DNA of 64,000 nt, from the NCBI GenBank assembly GCA_965243325.1, contig CBDEUQ010000003.1:3100001-3164000 (forward strand), written 5' to 3'. The stretch is from JANQOH01 sp965243325 (GTDB lineage Bacteria; Pseudomonadota; Alphaproteobacteria; UBA7887). The notes beneath the pieces are model-generated. The model was given only the letters and a program-made list of their open reading frames with translations. It was not told the origin of the DNA and did no database searches. How positions within the stretch are numbered: the first letter of the stretch is position 1; each line of letters starts with the position of its first letter. The translations under genes and the position numbers were made by a program. Below are positions 1-8,170 of the stretch, piece by piece.

Positions 1-691
1 GCGGGGGCGGCCCCGCCAACCCGCGATTGCGGTAGTATGCGAGCATCGACGTCAGCGCGCCGGGGATTTGCCATGCTGCCCGGTAGCGCCGGTCGTCCTC
101 CTCGGTCATGAGCCCCTTTGCGATGCCCCAGGTCGTGATCCAGCGCGCGAGCTCGCGGGCGTCGTCGGCGAGCAACCGCTCCTCGGTGCCGGGATCGAGA
201 AAGTCCGTCATGTAGCGGCTTGCCGAAATCTGGGCCTCGTCCTCGGCGAGAAGCCGCGCGAATATGCCGGGATGCGGCGCATTGACGATGACCAGCCGAG
301 CGACGAGATCGGGGTGCGCGATCGCCGTGGCCCACGCCACCGCTCCGCCCCAATCGTGCCCCACGAGTACGATGCGCTCGTACCCGAGCGCGCGCGCCAG
401 TCCGCGCACGTCGGCCACGAGGTTCTTCATGCGATAGGCTTCGAGACCGGCCGGCTTCCCGGACAGGTTGTAGCCGCGCATGTCGGGAGCGACGGCGCGG
501 CACTGCGCCGCGAAGACCTTCAGTTGGCGCCGCCACGCATACCAGAATTCCGGAAATCCGTGCAGAAACAGGACCAGTGGGCCATCCCCCGCCTCCACCA
601 CGTGCAGACGCACATCTGCAAGATCGACGTAGCGGTCGCGCAACGCGGGGTCGCCAAGTGCAGCAGCCGCAGTCGGAGATACCTCGGACAT
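1..691 (-). CDS. alpha/beta hydrolase, epoxide hydrolase/dehalogenase type (3' end cut by window)
   Basis: The reading frame starts at the ATG at 691 and runs off the left edge, so about 230 residues are visible. Near residue 45 is the oxyanion-hole sequence HGFPEFW, and further on GHDWGG, whose Asp is the nucleophile in epoxide hydrolases and haloalkane dehalogenases. Both belong to the alpha/beta-hydrolase fold. The enzyme is expected to be soluble and to hydrolyse epoxides or carbon-halogen bonds, but the substrate cannot be read from the sequence, and the His and acid partners lie partly outside the window. The gene follows ubiB on the same strand after a 99-bp gap, so it may be read through or have its own promoter. 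Family call firm, substrate open. Confidence 0.8.
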   Translation of the reverse strand, partial: MSEVSPTAAAALGDPALRDRYVDLADVRLHVVEAGDGPLVLFLHGFPEFWYAWRRQLKVFAAQCRAVAPDMRGYNLSGKPAGLEAYRMKNLVADVRGLARALGYERIVLVGHDWGGAVAWATAIAHPDLVARLVIVNAPHPGIFARLLAEDEAQISASRYMTDFLDPGTEERLLADDARELARWITTWGIAKGLMTEEDDRRYRAAWQIPGALTSMLAYYRNRGLAGPPP

Positions 692-790
692 CGCATCGTT
701 CCTCCCGGAGACGCGGCCGTTATAGCGCGATTTGCTCGATTGCCCCTGCGCCGGCCCGGGCGGTCAAGATCGCCGGGCGTTGCACTGCCG

Positions 791-2320
791 TCAAAACCAG
801 AGGGCGAGCCCGGCAATGAGCGCGCACGCGGCGGCGAATCCGGCGACGAACGCCGCGGCGCCGCGTCCGGCAGGGGACGCCGAGGGCAGCGGCGCGGCCG
901 CCAGCCGTTCGAGCGCGGCCTCGGCATGGGTGGCGATGCGCGGCAGCCGGCGCGCCAGTTCCGCGCTTTCGTCAACGGCGGCACGGGCGCGGGCGCGCGG
1001 ACCCAGATGGACCGCCGCCCAGTCGGTTATCATCGGCCGCGCCAGCTCCCACATGTTCGCCCGTGGGTAGATCGCGCGGCCCACCCCCTCCGCCACCACC
1101 ATGACCTTCTGAAGCAGCAGAAGGTGCGGCTGCGTCGGCATGCCGAATGTTTCGGTCGTGAGGAACAATTGCGCAAGCAGCCGTCCGACGGAAATCTCGT
1201 TCGTGGGCATTCCGTGAATCGGCTCGCCGATGGCGCGAAGCGCCTGCGTGAAGGCGCCGCGCGACTTGTCGGGCGGCACGAAGCCGGCGTCGAAATGCAC
1301 CCGCGCGACGCGCGCGTAGTCGCGGGCGAGGAAGCCCGCCAGCACTTCGGCGAGAAAGCGCCGTGTCGTCATGTCGAGCCGACCCATGACGCCGAAATCG
1401 ACAAGCCACAGGGCGCCGTCGTCGCCTACGAAGATGTTTCCCTGATGCGGGTCGCCGTGAAAGAAGCCGTCGCGGAAAACCTGATTGAACGTTGCGGCCG
1501 CGGCCTTGGCGACGATGTCGGCCGGGTCGTGTCCGGCGGCGGCAAGCGCCTGCCCGTCGCCGAGCCGCACCCCCGCCACGCGCTCCGTCGTCAGGACTCG
1601 CCGCGCCGTCCGCCGCCAGTCCACCGCCGGAACATGCAGGCTGTCGTCGGTGGCGAAGTTTTCGGCGAGTTCCGCCGCGGCCGCGCCTTCCAGCGCCAGA
1701 TTCATCTCGACCGAAACGACCTCGGCGAACGTTTGCATCGAATCGACGAGGCGCAATCGCCGCCAACGCGGCCGGGCACGCTCGATCAGTCGCGCCAGCC
1801 AGAGGAACAGGTCGAGATCGCGTCTGAACGCGCGCTCGATGCCCGGGCGCAGGATCTTGACGGCGACGGGACGCCCGTCACCGGTGACGGCGTAGTGGAC
1901 CTGCGCGATCGACGCGGCGGCGACGGGCCGATCGTCGAAAGCGCCGAACAGGTCGGAGAGCGGCGCGCCGAGCTCAGCCGCGACGGCTTCGCGCGCTTCC
2001 CGCGCCGAAAACGGCGGCAGGCGGTCGCGCAGATGCGCAAGGTCGGCCGCGGTTTCCGCACCGATGAGGTCGGCGCGGGTCGACAACGCCTGCCCGAGCT
2101 TGATGAAGCCCGGTCCGAGCGCCACGGCCGCCTCGGCAAGCGATTCGCCGATCCGCCGCGTGCGCGCTTCGTGCCGCGCAAACAACAGCCGTATGGGGCG
2201 AACGAGCCAGGGGGTAATGCCCAGCGTTTCCAGCGCCGCCAGCGCGTCATGCCGCGCCAGCGTGCGAGCGACGACCGCCAGGCGCCACAGGTTGCGCAGT
2301 CCCGTCGTCGATGCGGGCAT
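791..2320 (-). CDS. ubiB: UbiB-type ubiquinone biosynthesis kinase-like protein
   Basis: This is a 509-residue member of the UbiB/ABC1/ADCK atypical kinase family, needed for ubiquinone synthesis at the membrane. The family signature KxGQ is at residues 74-77 (FIKLGQ), the Ala-rich nucleotide loop AASIAQVH at about 135-142, the catalytic-loop equivalent HGDPHQGN at 288-295, and the DFG metal site at 308-310. A hydrophobic C-terminal segment (about 485-505) should anchor it in the inner membrane. The start is taken at the ATG at 2320, whose A is also the last base of the ubiE stop (TGATG), so the two genes are translationally coupled. The longer upstream open frame is just the shadow of ubiE. 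Length fits the family. Confidence 0.95.
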   Translation of the reverse strand: MPASTTGLRNLWRLAVVARTLARHDALAALETLGITPWLVRPIRLLFARHEARTRRIGESLAEAAVALGPGFIKLGQALSTRADLIGAETAADLAHLRDRLPPFSAREAREAVAAELGAPLSDLFGAFDDRPVAAASIAQVHYAVTGDGRPVAVKILRPGIERAFRRDLDLFLWLARLIERARPRWRRLRLVDSMQTFAEVVSVEMNLALEGAAAAELAENFATDDSLHVPAVDWRRTARRVLTTERVAGVRLGDGQALAAAGHDPADIVAKAAAATFNQVFRDGFFHGDPHQGNIFVGDDGALWLVDFGVMGRLDMTTRRFLAEVLAGFLARDYARVARVHFDAGFVPPDKSRGAFTQALRAIGEPIHGMPTNEISVGRLLAQLFLTTETFGMPTQPHLLLLQKVMVVAEGVGRAIYPRANMWELARPMITDWAAVHLGPRARARAAVDESAELARRLPRIATHAEAALERLAAAPLPSASPAGRGAAAFVAGFAAACALIAGLALWF

Positions 2321-3078
2321 CAAACGCGCCAGCCGGTGTGCAGCCAGACGATTCCGCCGGAAAGGGCTCGGGCCCGCACGCCGGCGAACCCGCAGGCGGC
2401 GAGAAGCGTGGCCAGGTCGTCGGGCATCGGAAACCGTCGAATGCTCGCGACAAGATACTCGTAGGCCGCACGGTCGCCCGTCACCAGGCGGCCCAGCGCC
2501 GGGATCGCGCGGTTCGACCAGGCGTCGTAGAGAGGCGCGAGCGCCGGCGCCACCGCGGGGCTGAACTCCAGGCAGACGAATCGCCCGCCCGGCTTCAGCA
2601 CGCGCGCCGCCTCGGACAGCGCCGTGTCCACGTGGGTGACGTTGCGTATTCCGAAGGCGACCGTGACCGCGTCGAACGCGGCGGCGCGGAAGGGCAGCGC
2701 CTCGGCGTCGCCGCAGGCCCATGCAAGGCCGCGCACCACGCCGCGATCCCAGGCACGGCGCCGCCCCTGCCCGACCATCGCGGTGTTGATGTCGCACGCA
2801 ACCACCGACCGCCCGCCGTCCACGAGCCGGAACGCCATGTCGCCGGTGCCTCCGGCGAGATCGAGCACCCGCGCGTTGGCGGGCAGCCGCAGTGCCGCCA
2901 GCGCCGCCCGGCGCCACAGGCGGTGCAGGCCGAGGCTCATCAGATCGTTCATGAGATCGTAGCGAGCCGCGACCCGCGTGAACACGCGCCCGACCAGCGG
3001 CCGCTTCTCCGCCGCGCCGACGTCGCGCTCTCCGAACGGGACGCGGCGACTGCCGGCTACGCTCTCTCGCGACGCCAT
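2320..3078 (-). CDS. ubiE: demethylmenaquinone/ubiquinone C-methyltransferase UbiE
   Basis: A 252-residue SAM-dependent methyltransferase that carries out the C-methylation step of ubiquinone (and, where present, menaquinone) synthesis. Visible are the UbiE N-terminal signature around YDLMNDLMSLGLHRLWRR, the SAM-binding motif DLAGGTGDMAF, the second UbiE signature FGIRNVTHVD, and the motif LKPGGRFVCLEFS. The start at 3078 gives a normal family length; the open frame continues upstream but crosses into the divergent mutM gene, so longer starts are rejected. Its stop overlaps the ubiB start by one base. The divergent mutM start is 46 bp away, so both promoters must sit in a very small space or inside the genes. 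Confidence 0.95.
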   Translation of the reverse strand: MASRESVAGSRRVPFGERDVGAAEKRPLVGRVFTRVAARYDLMNDLMSLGLHRLWRRAALAALRLPANARVLDLAGGTGDMAFRLVDGGRSVVACDINTAMVGQGRRRAWDRGVVRGLAWACGDAEALPFRAAAFDAVTVAFGIRNVTHVDTALSEAARVLKPGGRFVCLEFSPAVAPALAPLYDAWSNRAIPALGRLVTGDRAAYEYLVASIRRFPMPDDLATLLAACGFAGVRARALSGGIVWLHTGWRV

Positions 3079-3124
3079 GCGGGCAACAATAGCCCAGCGC
3101 CCGCGAGCAGAGCTACAGTGGCTC

Positions 3125-3943
3125 ATGCCCGAACTGCCCGAAGTCGAGACGACCCGCCGCGGCTTGGTGCCCGTGCTCGAGGGGCGGCGCATTCTGCGCG
3201 TGCGCGTGCGGCGACGGGACCTTAGGCAGCCGCTGCCCGCCGACTTCGAGCATCGCGTGTCGGGGCGCGTCGTCACCGGGGTCGCCCGCCGCGCGAAGTA
3301 TCTGCTGTTGCACCTCGACGACGGAACGACGGTCGTCGCGCACCTCGGCATGTCGGGACGCCTCAAGGCCGTCGGCAGGAGCTACCGGTCGGAACGTCAC
3401 GATCACGTGCTGTTCGAGATCGAAGGCGGCACCGTCGTTGTCTACAACGACGCGCGGCGTTTCGGCCTGTTGACCGTTTGCGATCGCGCGGCGATCGACT
3501 CGCACGAGCTGCTGCGACGACTTGGCCCCGACCCGCTCGGCAATGCGTTCGGAGGTGCCAGTCTCGCGGCCGCGGTCGCCGGGCGCAGGTCGCCGATCAA
3601 GACGCTGCTCCTTGACCAGACCGTCGTCGCCGGTCTCGGCAACATCTACGCGTGCGAGAGCCTTTACCGGGCGGGGGTTTCGCCGCGACGGCTGGGCCGC
3701 AACCTTGGCGCGGCGCGTGCGGAACGTCTCGCCGCGGCGGTACGCACCGTGCTCCGCGAGGCGCTGGCGGCGGGAGGCTCGTCCTTGCGCGACTACGTGC
3801 GGACGTCGGGCGAACTCGGGTACTTCCAGCACGCCTTTCGCGTATACGATCGCGAGGGCGCTCCGTGCGCTGCCGGTCACCGGGTTCGGCGCATCGTCCA
3901 GAGCGGACGTTCGACGTTCTATTGCCCGCAGTGCCAGCGCTGA
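3125..3943 (+). CDS. mutM: formamidopyrimidine-DNA glycosylase MutM (Fpg), atypical zinc finger
   Basis: A 272-residue base-excision repair glycosylase/AP lyase that removes 8-oxoguanine and formamidopyrimidines. The start MPELPEVE supplies the N-terminal Pro nucleophile and catalytic Glu. The beta-hairpin Lys lies in RRAKYLLLHLDDG and the substrate-binding Asn in VAGLGNIYACESLY. The C-terminal zinc finger is unusual: the family pattern is C-x2-C ... C-x2-C, but here the first pair reads C248-A-A-G251-H252, so the second cysteine is replaced by Gly with a His beside it, while C267 and C270 are intact. Zinc binding may therefore use His252 or be weak. It is divergent from ubiE and probably leads into the enoyl-CoA hydratase gene 38 bp on. 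Confidence 0.95.
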   Translation: MPELPEVETTRRGLVPVLEGRRILRVRVRRRDLRQPLPADFEHRVSGRVVTGVARRAKYLLLHLDDGTTVVAHLGMSGRLKAVGRSYRSERHDHVLFEIEGGTVVVYNDARRFGLLTVCDRAAIDSHELLRRLGPDPLGNAFGGASLAAAVAGRRSPIKTLLLDQTVVAGLGNIYACESLYRAGVSPRRLGRNLGAARAERLAAAVRTVLREALAAGGSSLRDYVRTSGELGYFQHAFRVYDREGAPCAAGHRVRRIVQSGRSTFYCPQCQR

Positions 3944-3981
3944 TATAGAGGGGCTTCATGCCGGGCCAGGGAGAAGAATCC

Positions 3982-4755
3982 GTGAGTTACAACACTATCC
4001 GCGCCGAGAGGCGGGACAAGGTCGGGCTGATCACCCTCGATCGGCCGAAGGCGCTCAACGCTCTGAACAGCGAGCTAGTGGGCGAACTGAATGCGGCGCT
4101 CGACGGTTTCGAGGCCGACACCGGCATCGGCGCGGTGGTGATCACGGGCAGCGAACGTGCCTTCGCGGCCGGGGCCGACATCAAGGAGATGCAACCGAAG
4201 ACCTACATGGACGCCTTCTTCGGCGACTTCATCGGCCCGTGGGATCGCGTCACGCGTTTCCGCAAGCCGACTATCGCGGCTGTCGCCGGTTACGCTCTGG
4301 GAGGCGGCTGCGAACTGGCGATGATGTGCGACATATTGATCGCGGCGGAAACGGCGAAATTCGGGCAGCCGGAGATCAAGCTCGGCACGTACCCGGGGTC
4401 GAGCGGGACCCAGCGGCTGCCGCGGGCGGTGGGCAAGGCCAAGGCCATGGACCTGATTCTCACCGGCCGCATGATGGACGTGGTCGAGGCGGAGCGCGCC
4501 GGGCTCGTAAGCCGCGTCGTCGCCCCGGACGCCCTGATCGATACCGCGCTCGAGGTCGGCGAGACCATCGCCGGCATGTCTCTGCCGGTGGTGATGATGG
4601 CCAAGGAAGCGGTCAATCGCGCGCACGAGACGACGCTGTCGGAGGGGATACTGTTCGAGCGTCGCGTGTTCTATTCCACGTTCGCCCTGGAAGACCAGAA
4701 GGAGGGCATGGCCGCCTTCGCCGAAAAGCGAGCCCCCGCGTTCAAGAACCGCTAG
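3982..4755 (+). CDS. enoyl-CoA hydratase (crotonase family)
   Basis: The 257-residue protein hydrates the double bond of 2-enoyl-CoA in fatty acid or amino acid breakdown. Both crotonase catalytic glutamates are present, in GGGCELAMMCD (residue 111) and FGQPE (residue 131), as are the oxyanion-hole region AAGADIKEM and PGSSGTQRLPRAVG. I chose the GTG at 3982 because GGAGA lies about seven bases upstream and the length then matches short-chain enoyl-CoA hydratases; an ATG at 3958 would add eight poorly conserved residues. The gene sits between mutM and rpsT, an arrangement seen in other alphaproteobacteria. A GC-rich inverted repeat follows the stop (about 4779-4797), but without a T-run. Confidence 0.93.
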   Translation: MSYNTIRAERRDKVGLITLDRPKALNALNSELVGELNAALDGFEADTGIGAVVITGSERAFAAGADIKEMQPKTYMDAFFGDFIGPWDRVTRFRKPTIAAVAGYALGGGCELAMMCDILIAAETAKFGQPEIKLGTYPGSSGTQRLPRAVGKAKAMDLILTGRMMDVVEAERAGLVSRVVAPDALIDTALEVGETIAGMSLPVVMMAKEAVNRAHETTLSEGILFERRVFYSTFALEDQKEGMAAFAEKRAPAFKNR

Positions 4756-4796
4756 GCGCTGCAGCCGACAGGGCGAATGCCGGCCCGGACGGCCGG

Positions 4797-4825
4797 TTGA
4801 CGGGCACGGGCGTCGCGGCTATATG
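4797..4825 (+). promoter_or_regulatory. sigma70-type promoter for rpsT
   Basis: TTGACG (4797-4802) and TATATG (4820-4825) are separated by exactly 17 bp and lie 65 bp upstream of the rpsT start, in the only gap between rpsT and the upstream gene. Both boxes are close to the housekeeping consensus. Inferred from sequence only. Confidence 0.6.
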
Positions 4826-4889
4826 CCCGCGTGGCTGGGCGGAGTCCCCGCCGCGCGGACCCGTGTCTACCATTTGAGGCAGCGACGCC

Positions 4890-5150
4890 ATGGCGCATCA
4901 CAAGTCGGCGAAGAAGCGGATCGGACGCAACGAGCGCCGGCGGGTCTTCAATCGCGCGCGCCGCGGGCAAATCCGGACGTCGATCAAGTCGGTGGAATCG
5001 GCGATCAGCGAAGGCGACAGGGAGACCGCGGAGACCGCCTTCCGCGCCGCACAGCCGCTCCTCATGCGTGGCGTCGCCAAGGGCGTGGTCGCGCGCAACG
5101 CCGTGCGCCGCAAGCTGTCGCGCCTGTCGGCCCGCATACGGGCCCTCTAG
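4890..5150 (+). CDS. rpsT: 30S ribosomal protein S20
   Basis: An 86-residue, strongly basic protein beginning MAHHKSAKKRIGRNERRR and containing IRTSIKSVESAI and GVVARNAVRRKLSRL, all typical of S20, which binds 16S rRNA early in small-subunit assembly. It has its own near-consensus promoter about 65 bp upstream and is followed by a long non-coding stretch before dnaA. The pair rpsT-dnaA is a common alphaproteobacterial arrangement. Length is normal for the family. Confidence 0.97.
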   Translation: MAHHKSAKKRIGRNERRRVFNRARRGQIRTSIKSVESAISEGDRETAETAFRAAQPLLMRGVAKGVVARNAVRRKLSRLSARIRAL

Positions 5151-5563
5151 CCACCCCCGCGCGGGCGCTCCGCTCCCCGCGCCGGCGCGTCTGACCGGGG
5201 TGCGTCGGACAAACCACTAACACGGTCCGGCTCGTCGGATTCTCCGGATAATCGTTTCAACTTCGTTGCGGCTGCGGTCAGCACGCGGTACATTGTGTGC
5301 GGTCGCTGCTCAAATCCAAATGAAACACCAAATTGAGATGTGCCTTTTCGGCCGGTGCCGTAGTGGTTGTGATTCGACATCTATGCGGTGCCATGGCCTG
5401 ACGTTCAGCAAATATTGCTTTACTTCAATATCTTGTTGTGAGTTCTTTATTTCTCCATCGGGAAGGAGGTTGTAAAGCTTTGTAAATTGAGTTGAGAATA
5501 TCGCGCGAGCGAGAGCGGGTTGTCCGACAACCGCTCGGCTCGGCGAACCGGCGGGGGGAAGGG
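5151..5563 (+). promoter_or_regulatory. AT-rich dnaA leader region, operator-like palindrome, no clear oriC
   Basis: A 413-bp stretch without a gene. From about 5221 to 5500 it is clearly more AT-rich than its surroundings, with runs such as the one at 5406-5450. I find no perfect DnaA box (TTATCCACA). The best match is TCCGGATAA at 5243-5251, two mismatches from consensus. GGTTGTC-C-GACAACC at 5518-5532 is a perfect odd palindrome, 32 bp before the GTG chosen as the dnaA start, and looks like an operator. The region must hold the dnaA promoter and leader. It could be an origin region by position, but the lack of a box cluster argues against a classical oriC here. Confidence 0.45.
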
Positions 5564-6919
5564 GTGACGAGAGACAAGGCCATCGACGAACAGTGGCGGC
5601 AGGTGCGCGGAAAGCTGCGCGACGAGCTGGGCGACACTGCGTTCGAGCGTTGGTTTGAATCGATGTCTCTCGTGTCGGCGAACGACTCGCACGTTGCACT
5701 CGCGGTGCCGACCCGGTTCCTGCGGGATTGGGTGGCACCCCGATACGGCGATCGCCTGCGCGCGTTGTGGCGGACGGTGGCCGGATCAACGGTGTCGATC
5801 GAATTTGTGGTGAAGCCTGTCCTGGGGGACGCCGAGCCGCAGAGCGAGCCGGCAACAGCCGGCGACGAATCGGCCAACGGCGAAGACGGAATCGGCATCC
5901 GGCTGGACGACAGATACAGTTTCGACACCTTCGTAGTCGGCAAACCGAACGAGTTCGCCTACGCGGCGGCGCGCAATGTCGCCGAGTCCGACAAGATCCC
6001 ATACAACCCCCTGTTCATTTACGGTGGGGTGGGCCTGGGCAAGAGCCACTTGATGCACGCCATCGGCTTGCGGTTCGGCGTGCGTTGGCCCGACCGCCGG
6101 GTGCTGTACATCAGCGCCGAGAAATTCATGTACCAGTTCATCTACGCCCTGCGGTTCGACAGCATCATGTCGTTCAAGGAGCTGATCCGGTCCACCGATT
6201 TGCTCCTCGTCGATGACGTGCAGTTCATGGGCGGCAAGGATGCGACGCAGGAAGAGTTCTTCCACACGTTCAATGCGCTGATCGAACAGAACAAGCAGAT
6301 CGTCGTGTCAGGCGACCGCCTGCCCTCCGATCTCGAATACATGAACGAGCGCATGCGCTCGCGTCTCGGCTGGGGTCTGGTGGCGGAAGTGCATGCGACG
6401 TCGTACGAGCTCCGCCTTGGCATCCTGCAGGCCAAGACCGAGCGTGCCGGCTACGGTTCCCGTGTACCGCCCGCGGTGCTCGAGTTTCTCGCGCGCAAGA
6501 TCGCCACGAACGTCCGCGACCTCGAGGGAGCACTGACCCGCGTGGTCGCGCACGCCACCATGCTGGAACAGGAGATCACGCTCGAGAGCTGTCAGGAAAC
6601 GCTAAAGGACATGCTGCGGTCGGCCGATCGCCATCTGACGGTCGAGGAGATCAAGAAGCAGACGGCCGACTACTTCGGAGTCCGCCCGTCGGACCTGAGT
6701 TCGTCCCGGCGCGCCCAGCGAATCACCAGACCGCGGCACGTCGCGATGTATCTCGCCAAGACCCTCACGTCGCGGTCGCTGCCCGAAATCGGGCGATATT
6801 TCGGAAACCGCGACCACACGACGGTACTGCACGCGATACGGCGAGTGGAGCAACTGCGTCGAATGGACGAGCGTTTCGCGGAAGACGTCGATATTTTGCG
6901 GCGGACGCTCGAAACCTGA
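5564..6919 (+). CDS. dnaA: chromosomal replication initiator DnaA
   Basis: DnaA binds origin boxes and melts DNA in an ATP-dependent manner. Domain I covers about residues 1-85 (EQWRQVRGKLRDELG...). A short low-complexity linker follows. The AAA+ domain has Walker A GGVGLGKS at 154-161 and Walker B LLLVDDVQF. Domain IV ends with the DNA-binding signature RDHTTVLHAIRRV. I place the start at the GTG at 5564 (451 residues) with GGGGGAAGG just before it. A TTG at 5492 would add 24 arginine-rich residues and would place the 5518 palindrome inside the gene, so it is less likely. The gene heads the dnaA-dnaN-recF-gyrB block, with a 132-bp gap before dnaN. Confidence 0.95.
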   Translation: MTRDKAIDEQWRQVRGKLRDELGDTAFERWFESMSLVSANDSHVALAVPTRFLRDWVAPRYGDRLRALWRTVAGSTVSIEFVVKPVLGDAEPQSEPATAGDESANGEDGIGIRLDDRYSFDTFVVGKPNEFAYAAARNVAESDKIPYNPLFIYGGVGLGKSHLMHAIGLRFGVRWPDRRVLYISAEKFMYQFIYALRFDSIMSFKELIRSTDLLLVDDVQFMGGKDATQEEFFHTFNALIEQNKQIVVSGDRLPSDLEYMNERMRSRLGWGLVAEVHATSYELRLGILQAKTERAGYGSRVPPAVLEFLARKIATNVRDLEGALTRVVAHATMLEQEITLESCQETLKDMLRSADRHLTVEEIKKQTADYFGVRPSDLSSSRRAQRITRPRHVAMYLAKTLTSRSLPEIGRYFGNRDHTTVLHAIRRVEQLRRMDERFAEDVDILRRTLET

Positions 6920-6935
6920 TCGCCGCGACAAAATC

Positions 6936-6964
6936 CTGTCGGCTGCGCGCCAACTCGTTATAAT
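6936..6964 (+). promoter_or_regulatory. probable promoter upstream of dnaN
   Basis: A perfect -10 hexamer TATAAT lies at 6959-6964 in the dnaA-dnaN gap. The -35 position 17 bp upstream (6936-6941, CTGTCG) matches the consensus poorly. It would give dnaN-recF-gyrB a promoter independent of dnaA, with a leader of about 80 nt. Confidence 0.4.
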
Positions 6965-7051
6965 TCGTGGTGTCGGGAATCGTGCCCGCTGCATCGTGGC
7001 GCGCTGTTTTTCTGGCGTTGTTTTCGTCATGGGGCGGGGTCGCCTGAGATC

Positions 7052-8170
7052 ATGCAGTTGACTATCGAACGCGCGGTGCTGTTGCGATCTTTGCAGCATG
7101 TTCAGAGCGTCGTCGAACGTCGTAACACCATTCCCATTCTCTCGAACTTGCTGCTCGGAGCCGAGGGCGGCACGCTGAGGCTGACCGCCACGGACATGGA
7201 CATCGCCGTGGTGGACACGTCGCCGTCGGAAACCGCCCGGGCCGGCCGGACCACGGCGCCCGCGCTGGTGCTCTACGACATCGTGCGCAAGCTTCCCGAC
7301 GGTTCGCAGGTGGAACTGGCAAGCGAGGACGGTAACGAACGGCTGTCCCTCAAGACGGGCGGCGCGGCCTTTTCGCTCAACTGCCTGCCCACCGAGGATT
7401 TTCCTCTGATGACGGAGGGCGAATTTCCGACCGCCTTCGAACTTCCCGCCGTCCAGTTGCGGCGATTGATAGAGAAGACGCGCTTCGCCATTTCGACGGA
7501 GGAGACGCGCTATTACCTGAACGGCATCTATCTGCACGTCGTCGAGGAACCGGAACGCAGTGTCCTGCGCACCGTGGCGACTGACGGGCACCGCCTTGCG
7601 CGCGTTCAGACCGCGTTGCCGGCCGGTGCCGAATCGATGCCGGGAATCATCGTGCCCCGCAAGGCCGTGAACGAACTGCACAAACTCCTGGACGATTTCG
7701 ACGATGCGGTCGCGGTTTCCCTGTCGGAAACAAAGATCCGGTTCACGATCGGCAATACGACACTGACCACGAAAGTGGTCGATGGCACGTTTCCCGATTA
7801 CGAGCGGGTGATACCGAAGGGGAATGACAACATCGTCCAGGTTCACAGCAAGAGCTTTGCCGACGCGGTCGACCGGGTTTCCACGATTTCCTCGGACAAG
7901 TCGCGTGCCGTCAAGTTCAGCATAGACGGTGACCGGATGGTGCTGAGCGCGCACAGCCCGGACCAGGCCTCGGCAACCGAAGAAGTCGCGATCGAATATG
8001 CCGGCGAGGCCATCGATATCGGCTTCAACTCACGCTACGTGCTGGAGATGACGCGGCAGATCGAAGGCGACGGCTTGCGTTTCGCCATTGCCGACGCCGC
8101 CTCGCCGGCGGTGGTCAACGACAGCGACGATCCGACGACGCTGTACGTGCTGATGCCGATGAGGGTATGA
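7052..8170 (+). CDS. dnaN: DNA polymerase III beta sliding clamp
   Basis: The 372-residue clamp encircles DNA and tethers the replicative polymerase. The start MQLTIERAVLLRSLQHVQSV is typical, as are NTIPILSNLLL, the FSLNCLPTEDFPLM region, ATDGHRLA and the C-terminal hydrophobic-pocket end VLMPMRV. Length matches the three-subdomain family. The stop overlaps the recF ATG by four bases (ATGA at 8167-8170), so the two are coupled. Gene order with dnaA, recF and gyrB is the classical replication cluster. Confidence 0.97.
   Translation: MQLTIERAVLLRSLQHVQSVVERRNTIPILSNLLLGAEGGTLRLTATDMDIAVVDTSPSETARAGRTTAPALVLYDIVRKLPDGSQVELASEDGNERLSLKTGGAAFSLNCLPTEDFPLMTEGEFPTAFELPAVQLRRLIEKTRFAISTEETRYYLNGIYLHVVEEPERSVLRTVATDGHRLARVQTALPAGAESMPGIIVPRKAVNELHKLLDDFDDAVAVSLSETKIRFTIGNTTLTTKVVDGTFPDYERVIPKGNDNIVQVHSKSFADAVDRVSTISSDKSRAVKFSIDGDRMVLSAHSPDQASATEEVAIEYAGEAIDIGFNSRYVLEMTRQIEGDGLRFAIADAASPAVVNDSDDPTTLYVLMPMRV

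Noticed and set aside
68..2464. A 798-codon open frame on the plus strand opposite the alpha/beta hydrolase and ubiB
   Set aside because: It is rich in Arg and Gly with no family features, and it lies antisense to genes with clear motifs. High GC leaves complementary frames open.
5151..5563. Chromosomal replication origin
   Set aside because: AT-rich and next to dnaA, but without a cluster of DnaA boxes. Many alphaproteobacteria have their origin elsewhere.
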